64,000 bases of DNA. It comes from Schistocerca nitens (lineage: Eukaryota > Arthropoda > Insecta > Orthoptera > Acrididae). This document shows positions 56,717 through 64,000 of the stretch, piece after piece. Under the pieces are notes generated by a model, which saw only the letters and a program-made list of their open reading frames with translations, did no database searches and was not told the DNA's origin. The DNA is taken from assembly GCF_023898315.1 (NCBI RefSeq), contig NC_064622.1:182424178-182488177 (forward strand), written 5' to 3'. Position 1 is the stretch's first letter, and each line of letters starts with the position of its first letter. A program made the position numbers and the translations under genes.

Positions 56717-57239
56717 CTAGTGACACATAGCCACATCTGTCAAAACCGATACTACTACTACTAATAATAATAAGTGTGACTGACATGGGAATTGTGATTG
56801 AGGGTACGTACGTTTTCCGACTTAAAAAGACATATAAAAACAATTAATTTCCTAAGAGGCAGAATAGCAGTCTCCTGACTTCATTCTAGTTGTTTTATAA
56901 GCAGCTCGAGTGGCGGATGTACACTGAAGATGCCTTCCTAGGATGCCAAAATACTGCAGAAGGAAGTAGTTTTATCATTCTAAAGTTTTTCACCGTAGTG
57001 ATTGGAGTATGACACATGCAGGGTGGTTGTATGTCTGATGTTGGACAAATATATCCTGCATGTCAGAAATCATATGACTTTAACAGTGTAGCATTTTTTG
57101 GTGCAGACCCATTGAGCCATAGGTGTGTGTGTTTATCCTCCATGTTCATTTCAGTACCTTTCTGGTACTGATTGCAGACAGTTGAACAATACTTCATGAT
57201 TGATAGTACAGTTGATTTACGTGACATTTTTCAAGTTCC
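56717..57239. other. no recognisable gene; short microsatellite
   Basis: Near 56755-56772 there is a run of ACT then AAT trinucleotides. The final part may still belong to repeat F. Confidence 0.5.
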
Positions 57240-58591
57240 ATCTGATTGGAGCTCCATCATGAATAAACCACACATTTCTTCTTAACTGTCTGTTATATAC
57301 TGCAACACTCTCATGCATATTATACACCAATAAGGGGTGCTACCCTCTTCGACATGTAGCATCTGGAGAGATCTTTTGCATTTGGATGGACACCTTGGGT
57401 AAGATTGGTGCGGTAAAATCTTCGCTGAACAGCAGTTGCAGACGCAGCTCGCCCTGTTTCATCATGTGATATGGAATGTATTGGTGTAGGACCCTCATAC
57501 TTATGGTCAAATGCAGATTAAATTGGCGACCGTGTTGCAGCGAGGATTGATCGAGGACAATGTGGGAGAGAATTGTCACTCTCCGACTTTAGCCTGTTAT
57601 TGTTGTTGTGGTCGTCAGTCCTGAGACTAATTTGATGCAGCTCTCCATGCTACTCTATCCTGTGCAAACTTCTTCATCTCCCAGTACCTACTGCATCCTA
57701 CATCCTTCTGAATCTGCTTAGTGTATTCCTCTCTTGGTCTCCGTCTACGATTTTTACCCTCCACGCTGCCCTCGAATACTAAATTGGTCATCTCTTGATG
57801 CCTCAGAACATGCCCTACCAACCGATCCCTTCTTCTAGTCAAGTTGTGCCACAAACTCCTCTTCTCCCCAATTCTATTCAATACCTCCTCATTAGTTATG
57901 TCATCTACCTATCTAATCTTCAGCATTCTTCTGTAGCACCGCATTTCGAAAGCTTCTATTCTCTGTTTGTCCAAACTATTTATCCTCCATGTTTCACTTC
58001 CATACATGGCTACACTCCATACAAATACTTTCAGAAACGACTTCCTGACACTTAAATCTATACTCGATGTTAACAAATTTCTCTTCTGCAGAAACGCTTT
58101 CCTTGCCATTGCCAGTCTACATTTTATATCCTCCCTACTTCGGCCATCATCAGTTATTTTGCTCCCCAAATAGCAAAACTCCTTTACTACTTTAAGTGTC
58201 TCATTTCCTAATCTAATTCCTTCAGCGTCACCCAACTTAAAACGACTACATTCCATTATCCTCGTTTTGCTTTTGTTGATGTTCATCTTATATCATCCTT
58301 TCTACACACTGTCCACTCCGTTCAACTACTCTTCCAAGTCCTATACTGTCTCAGACAGAATTACAATGTCATCAGCGAACCTAAAAGTTTTTATTTATTC
58401 TCCATGGATTTTAATACCTACTCCGAATTTTTCTTTTGTTTCCTTCACTGCTTGCTCAATATACAGATTGAATAACATCGGGGAGAGGCTACAACCCTGT
58501 CTCACTCCCTTCCTAACCACTGCTCCCCTTTCATGTCCCTCGACTCTTATAACTGCCATCTGGTTTCTGTAGAAATTGTAAATAGCCTTTC

Positions 58592-58757
58592 AGTCTGGAA
58601 CCGCGTGACCGCTGCGGTCGCAGGTTCTAATCCTGCCTCGGGCATGGATGTATGTGATGTCCTTAGGTTCGTTAGGTTTAAGTATTTCTAAGTTCTAGGG
58701 TACTGATGACCTCAGCAGTTAAGTCCCATAGAGCTCAGAGCCATTTGAACCATTTTT
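58592..58757 (+). mobile_element. SINE family A, 5'-truncated, nested in LINE copy D
   Basis: It starts within the head (AGTCTGGAACCGCG) and keeps box B and the GAGCCATTTGAACCATTTTT end. AAATAGCCTTTC lies on both sides (58580-58591 and 58758-58769). Confidence 0.93.
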
Positions 58758-59109
58758 AAATAGCCTTTCGCTCCCAGTATTTTATCTGTGCCACCTTCAG
58801 AATTTGAAAGAGAGTATTCCAGTCATCTTTGTCAAAAGCTTTCTCTAAGTCCAGAAATGCTAGTTCTAATGGAATGTTGTCTACTCCCAGGGCTTTTATT
58901 TCGACTAAGGTCTTTCAGTGCTCTGTCAAACTCTTCACGCAGTATCATATTTCATCTTCATCTACATTGTCTTCCATTTCCGTAATATTGTCCTCAAGAA
59001 CATCACACTTGTATAGACCCTCTATTTACTCCTTCCACCTTTCTGCTTTCGCTTCTTTCCCTAGAACTGGATTTCCATCTCAGTTCTTGATATTCATACA
59101 AGTGGTTGT

Positions 59110-59598
59110 TGTGGTGTCACCGCCAGACACCACACTTGCTAGGTGGTAGCTTTAAATCGGCCGCGGTCCATTAGTACATGTCGGACCCGCGTGTCGCCAC
59201 TGTTAGTGATCGCAGACCGAGCGCCACCACACGGCAGGTCTCGAGAGACGGACTAGCACTCGCCCCAGTTGTACGGACGACTTAGCTAGCGATGCACACT
59301 GACGAAGCCTCGCTCATTTGCAGAGCAGATAGTTAGAATAGCCTTCAGCTAAGTCAATGGCTACGACCTAGCAAGGCGCCATTAGCATTACATAGCTTGT
59401 ATCTAAAGAGTCTCACTTGTATCGTCAAGAGCGATGTACCACAAGGATGGATTAAAGTTAAGTATTCCAGGAGCTACGTACTTTTCTTTATAGCATTCAT
59501 TACGTATCCTGTTTCAGACCTATCTACTAGCCTGCGTGAGTTAACGCGTGCCTTTCGGCTACTTCCGAGTGGCGTGGCTGTCTTGTTACGCCACAACA
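59110..59598. mobile_element. solo LTR nested in LINE copy D
   Basis: 489 bp, from TGTGGTGTCACC to GCCACAACA, with GTTGT on both sides (59105-59109 and 59599-59603). It has TG and CA ends and a 5-bp target duplication. The ends are inverted repeats of each other (TGTGG and CCACA). No internal genes are present. Confidence 0.88.
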
Positions 59599-61693
59599 GT
59601 TGTCTTTTCTCCAAAAGTCTCTTTAATTTTCCTGTAGACAGTATCTATCTTACCCCTAGTGAGATAAGCCTCTACATCCTTACATTTGTCCTCTAGCCAT
59701 CCCTGCTTAGCCATTTTGCACTTCCTGTCGATCTCATTTTTGAGACGGTTGTATTCCTTATTGCCTGCTTCATTTACTGCATTTTTATATTTTCTCCTTT
59801 CATCAATTAAAGTCAATATTTATCTGTTACCCAAGGATTTCTACTAGCCCTCGTATTTTTATTTACTTGATTCTCTGCTACCGTCACTATTTCATCCCTC
59901 AGAGCTACCCATTCTTCTTCTACTGTATTTCTTTCCCCCATTCCTGTCAATTGTTCCCTTATGCTATCCCTGAAACTCTGTACAATCTCTGGTTTAGTCA
60001 GTTTATCCAGATCCCAAGTTCTTAAATTCTCACCTTTTTGCAGTTTCTTTAGTTTTAATCTACCGTTCATAACCAACAGATTGTGGTCAGAGTCCACATC
60101 TGCCCCTGGAAATGTCTTACAATTTAAAACCTGGTTCCTACATCTCTGTCTTACCATAATATAATCTATCTGGTACCTTCTAGTATCTCCAGGCTTGTTC
60201 CAAGTATACAGCCTTCTTTCATGATTCTTGAACCAAGTGTTAGCTATTATTAAGTTATACTCTGTACAGAATTCTACTAGGCGGCTTCCTCTTTCATTTC
60301 TTACCCCCAATCCATATTCACCTACTATTTCTCTCCCTTTTCATACTATCGAATTCCTGTCACCCATGACTATTAAATTTTCGTCTCCCTTCACTACCTG
60401 AGTAATTTCTTTTATCTCATCATACATTTCTTCAATTTCTTCGTCATCTGCAGAGCTAGTTGGAATATAAACTTGTACTACTGTAGTAGGCGTGGGTTTC
60501 GTGTCTATCTTGGCCACAATAATGCGTTCACTATGCTGTTTGTAGTAGCTTACCCGCACTCCTATTTTTTATTCGTTATTAAACATACTCCAGCATTACC
60601 CGTATTTGATTTTGTATTTATATCCCTGTATTCACCTGACCACAATTCTTGTTCCTCCTGCCACAGAACTTCATTAATTCCCTCTATATCTAACTTTAAC
60701 CTATCCATTTCCCTTTCTAAATTTTCTAACCTATCTGCCCGATTAAGGGATCTGACATTCCACACTCTGATCCGTAGAACGCCAGCTTTCTTTCTACTGA
60801 TAACGACGTCCTCTTGAGTAGTCCCCGCGCGGAGACTTGAGTGGGGGACTAGTTTACCTCCAGCATGTTTCACCCAAGAAGACACCAACATTATTTAACC
60901 ATCAAGTCAAGCTGCATGCCCTCGGGAAAAATTACAGCTGTAGTTTCCCCTTGCTTTCAACCGTTCGCAGTACCAGCACAACAAGGCGGTTTTGGTTAGT
61001 GCTACAAGGCCAGATCAGTCAGTCATCCAGACTGTTGCCCCTGCAACTACTGAAAAGGCTGCTGCCCCTCTTCAGGAACCACACGTTTGTCTGGCCTCTC
61101 AACAGATACCCCTCCGTTGTGGTTGCACCTACGGTGCGGCTATCTGTATCGCTGAGGCACGCAAGCCTCCCCACCAACGAATGCGAAAATACTCTGTGAC
61201 GCCCATCCTCACAGGGTAAGATGACCAGTTGTGCTATAAGTATGTAGATAACCTAACTGCATCGGTAAAGGACGCCGTCTGGTATATTTTGGTGTATGTG
61301 GCCAAATGGATGTACTGCACAGTCATCTATCTGCATTCGTAACAGCTGGAGAAGACTGACAGGCCTTCTTACATTCACTTCCACATACAACACTGTTGCC
61401 AGATGGCGCATGTGGCGAAACTTAGAATTCTGAGTGGGGTCGGGAAATTTGGCTGCCTGAAGTGAAAGACTCGGAATTAGTATCTGAGGCTGCCAGCCTG
61501 CGGCCACGTTTTATGTCTAATACTGTACTTTCTTGTCATCTCGATGAAATATTCTGCATGGCTTCCATTTGAGATGTGACACTGAGTTCGTTAATTCCAT
61601 TGTTTGAACCAAGATTTGACATTTGGCACCCAGTACTTAGTAACCTACATTAGGAAACATGGACTTAGTGAAAAAAGGTACACCACAGCACAT

Positions 61694-61770
61694 GTTGGCT
61701 CAGCGGTAACACGTTCGATATCTAGTACACTCGTTGATAAGCCTGTCGGCTCGAATCTCACTGCAGGTTG
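61694..61770 (+). other. tRNA-like sequence, probably SINE head
   Basis: GTTGGCTCAGCGGTAAC resembles a tRNA box A, and GGCTCGAATCTC about 50 bp later a box B. The arms do not fold into a proper acceptor stem by eye, so this is more likely a tRNA-derived repeat than a working tRNA. Confidence 0.4.
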
Positions 61771-62460
61771 GAAGTATATTTTTCTTGTTTTCTTTGTTCG
61801 GTCTGCAAACGGCCAGAATGAGATACAATGACTAAATCGTAAGACAAGCTCTGCATCATAAGCCATCTGACAACCTCCATTTAATACACAGTAGGAGTGA
61901 GCAGAAATATCTGTTTAGGAAATTCCGAGATGCTTCACAAAAAAGGCTCAGAAAAGGCTCAAAGGAAACATTAAAGTCAGTAATTTGTAAGTAGCTTTTC
62001 ATTTAGGGAATCATCACCCAAGACAAAAATTACGGAGGCAATGAACATACTGAGGTAAATCTGGAAGAGAAAAATATACTGATTAGCAGAACTGCAAACT
62101 TTTTCATAATTTTCTTTTTGTATCTGCATCACAAAGGACACATTTTCCTTGGATATATACTTTTTGATTACTGTCTGATTTACTTGAAACATTTCACAAC
62201 TGTGACTGAAATAGTTTTCTTTCAGTAAGTGGAACTTTCGTCCTAAAATATAATAAGTGAATAATTCAACCGTATTTTCCAATATAGTTCAATCACGGTG
62301 ATAGAAACGAAAAGAAATGATCGTGTGGCGTTGATAGATGGGAGTGCCATTTGGGCAAGTTCGGCCGCCGCGTTGCAAGTCTTATTTTAGGTTACATCAC
62401 TTGGGCGACTTCCGTGTCTGTGATTATGAGATGAAAAGGACAACACAGCACCCAATCCAT

Positions 62461-62530
62461 GAGAGGAGAAAATCTCCAAGCAGGCCGGGAATCGAATCCG
62501 GGCCCGCTGCGTAGTAGGTAAGCACGATAC
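62461..62530 (-). other. tRNA-like sequence, probably pseudogene
   Basis: On the minus strand, TATCTGAGAGGTATCGTGC and GGATTCGATTCCCGG are spaced like tRNA boxes A and B. A stem between the flanks is not evident. Confidence 0.4.
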
Positions 62531-63290
62531 CTCTCAGATAAGCAGGCGGACAGGACGAAAAAATACATGCTGAAAAGATTCTCAAGCCAAGTTCTGTACG
62601 AGCACCTTTTTTCATGGAAAAGGTGCGACGTTACCGACCGTATCATACCATTTAAGTACAGCGTACGCAGTGGTACAGCGGCTTATTTGTTAAGGTCATT
62701 CGTTTCTAATCCGCAGGTGGGGGAGTTCGAGTCTTGTCACTTCCATGACCTTTAATTCATGGTAAGAGTTATTAGTTTAGGAGGACAACGAGAATTGGTA
62801 AATATTCTTGATTTTAAGGAATTCTTAAGTATGTAACCGAGTATGTATTGGACTCAAACGCTTGACTACATCTACATCACCGGTATTGCAGCACTTTTTC
62901 TTATACGTATAGCGATTTCTATTTGGCATTGAAAGAAAATATTTCTTTTGTGCTACCTCCGGAGTTGGGTTCCTGTCAGCAATTAAATAAAGAGAACAAA
63001 AATTAGTAGGATGTTTTTCTCGACGTAAAAGAACTAAACACTTTCTCTTTGATCCCTTCATCGGCATTGACACGACGCTGTGTGACAAAAGGAAATTAGT
63101 TTCCCGTTTGTCTCAGTCTTTTTGGTCAATGGTCGTAAAATAACGTAAAATCATGAATTTGTTTAGTGACTGGAAAGAGTGAAATTGACAGCCTAGTTTT
63201 TATGTATACTCTTCTCCTCTTTTTTCATACAAATATAGATAAGACATACGACTTTTTCATCTTCTTCGAGGGAAAACAAAACGTTCATTT

Positions 63291-63614
63291 TGCGCGGAGT
63301 GACTGCGCGGCTCGGGCATGGATGTGTGTGATGTCCTTAGGTCAGTTAGGTTTACGTAGTTCTAAGTTCTACGGGACTGATGACCTCAGATGTTAAGTCC
63401 CATAGTGCTCAGATCCATTTGAACTATCTGACTGCGCGGTTTAAGGCGCCATGCCACGGACTGCGCAGCCCCTCCCAACGGAGGTTCGAATCCTCCCTCA
63501 GGCGTGAGTGTGTGTTGTTTTTAACATAATTTAGTTTGAGTAATGCGTAAGTCTAGGGACCGATGACGTCAGCAGTTTGGTCCCTCAGGAATTTACACGC
63601 ATTTGAATGTTTTG
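63291..63614 (+). mobile_element. SINE family B, interrupted by a family A SINE
   Basis: The head TGCGCGGAGTGACTGCGCGG continues after the nested SINE with TTTAAGGCGCC and box B (GGTTCGAATCC). AAAACGTTCATTT lies on both sides (63278-63290 and 63615-63627). Confidence 0.9.
63311..63428 (+). mobile_element. SINE family A, 5'-truncated, nested in SINE B
   Basis: It starts CTCGGGCATGGATGTGTGTG and ends CAGATCCATTTGAACTATC. TGACTGCGCGG lies on both sides (63300-63310 and 63429-63439). Confidence 0.92.
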
Positions 63615-63745
63615 AAAACGTTCATTTGTCATAAACAAATTTTTCCTGGCAACACAATAATTCACTAACGTGTCCAGTTTCCAGCTCATCTAAAACTGCA
63701 TTTAGCCGCAATAGAGGCAACAAGTTTCCGGAGCAATCTGTTATT

Positions 63746-63894
63746 CTATAACAACTCTTCCCAAGCGTCATGAACTGCTTCGGACAACGCCAGCTTGGTT
63801 GTCGGTGCTGTTGTTCTATACCTAATACTTTTCTCCATCTCTGCCCATATGTGCTCTACGGCACTTCGGTCAGCACATTATGTTTCTGTGTAAA
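63746..63894 (-). pseudogene. Tc1-like transposase C-terminal fragment
   Basis: On the minus strand the frame reads SAVEHIWAEMEKSIRYR, then LALSEAVHDAWEELL and a stop. It matches the end of the 47420-49823 pseudogene but keeps the third catalytic Glu (VEHIWAEM) that is a stop there. The rest of the gene would lie beyond 63894, where homology is unclear. Confidence 0.75.
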
Positions 63895-64000
63895 TTCAAG
63901 CAGGGTGCCAGAAAATTCAGCTTGCCTATATTTACACCAAGTGTTTGGTGGAGGTGGACACAAAGCATGGATGGCTTTCATCGGTTGATACTCGATGAAA

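Larger units (their letters stand above)
57627..60891 (-). pseudogene. RTE endonuclease/reverse transcriptase pseudogene
   Basis: The endonuclease is recognisable: RVWNVRSLNRADRLENLE, GINEVLW, VVQVYIPTSSADDEE, then YQIDYIMV and GADVDSDHNLLV. This is the EEP (exonuclease-endonuclease-phosphatase) fold of CFDP2-like RTE elements. The connecting region (TLIDERRKYKNAVNEAG) follows. The reverse transcriptase reads FLDLEKAFDKDDW, then SLSPMLFNLYIEQAV and RFADDIVIL with an intact catalytic box. The end reads RDRLVGHVLRHQEM. Stops lie near 60560, 60345, 59813 and around 58300-58410. Part of the reverse transcriptase before FLDLEKAF is deleted. Confidence 0.85.
57596..61176 (-). mobile_element. RTE-type LINE, copy D, with two nested insertions
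   Basis: The minus-strand element has an untranslated leader (about 60892-61176), endonuclease, reverse transcriptase and a tail ending in a (CAA)-rich stretch near 57600. A SINE (58592-58757) and a solo LTR (59110-59598) lie inside. By comparison with the other copy of repeat F, the LINE is inserted without a detectable target duplication. About 2.9 kb remains without insertions. Confidence 0.85.
57240..61345 (-). repeat. dispersed repeat F, copy 2, interrupted by LINE copy D
   Basis: Homology to copy 1 (52850-54830) is found on both sides of the LINE, at 57240-57595 and 61177-61345, in the reverse orientation. It lacks the Tc1-like insertion found in copy 1. Confidence 0.7.
61346..62600. 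other. no protein gene; two tRNA-like segments
   Basis: The sequence holds two tRNA-like regions listed separately. Open frames are under 105 codons without recognisable domains. Confidence 0.5.
62600..63894 (-). repeat. dispersed repeat, copy 2, opposite to 49.6-50.6 kb
   Basis: The reverse complement follows 49640-50600 in the same order, with a family B SINE inserted at 63291-63614. The end nearest 63894 carries the transposase C-terminus. Confidence 0.7.

Noticed and set aside
57340..57579. 79-codon minus-strand frame in repeat F
   Set aside because: It is shared by a repeat copy but is frame-broken there; it is too degraded to call a gene beyond a possible DDE remnant downstream.

Overview
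This window looks like a piece of a large, repeat-rich arthropod nuclear genome, most probably an orthopteran such as a locust or grasshopper. The evidence is threefold. It is AT-rich with no bacterial-style gene packing. It is full of eukaryotic Tc1/mariner and piggyBac transposons, RTE-type LINEs, solo LTRs and tRNA-derived SINEs. Two SINE families (called A and B here) and the RTE untranslated regions resemble repeats I recall as abundant in Schistocerca; that last point is memory and was not checked. I find no convincing host protein-coding gene, rRNA gene, functional tRNA gene or CRISPR array.

Layout. 0-3.1 kb: a decayed piggyBac element flanked by an unusual 143-bp direct repeat. 6.8-15.3 kb: a Tc1-like element (copy 1 of three), a foldback element carrying a DUF4817-like helix-turn-helix, a mariner deletion derivative, and a DD41D mariner-like element split by two nested Tc1-like elements. 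15.5-18.5 kb: an RTE LINE split by a probable solo LTR and a DD36E Tc1-like element. 21-30.9 kb: a mariner MITE, an isolated MADF-like fragment, a fragment of a second reverse transcriptase, two more RTE LINE copies (one with an apparent 5' inversion) and SINEs. 32.8-34.9 kb: an irritans-type mariner split at its first catalytic motif by an 860-bp solo LTR that holds a minisatellite. 35.7-37.1 kb: intact Tc1-like copy 2. 41.9-45.4 kb: a transposon of a class I cannot name, with its own terminal inverted repeats, a Cys-rich protein and a nested, intact DD34D mariner. 47.4-49.9 kb: a Tc1-like pseudogene split by a mariner that itself carries a SINE. 52.9-54.3 kb: intact Tc1-like copy 3. 57.6-61.2 kb: an RTE LINE with a nested SINE and a nested solo LTR. 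62.6-63.9 kb: an opposite-orientation copy of the 49.6-50.6 kb repeat, carrying a SINE nested in a SINE.

The genes do not form a pathway. The window is a stratified set of insertions, and the nesting gives relative ages. Three transposase reading frames are open and full length (Tc1-like copies 2 and 3 at 340 aa, and the mariner at 353 aa), so these two families were probably active recently. The strongest leads are the unclassified 41.9-45.4 kb element, the 32-residue D-E spacing in the three-copy Tc1-like family, the reciprocal empty sites in two copies of one repeat, and the 143-bp duplication around the piggyBac element.
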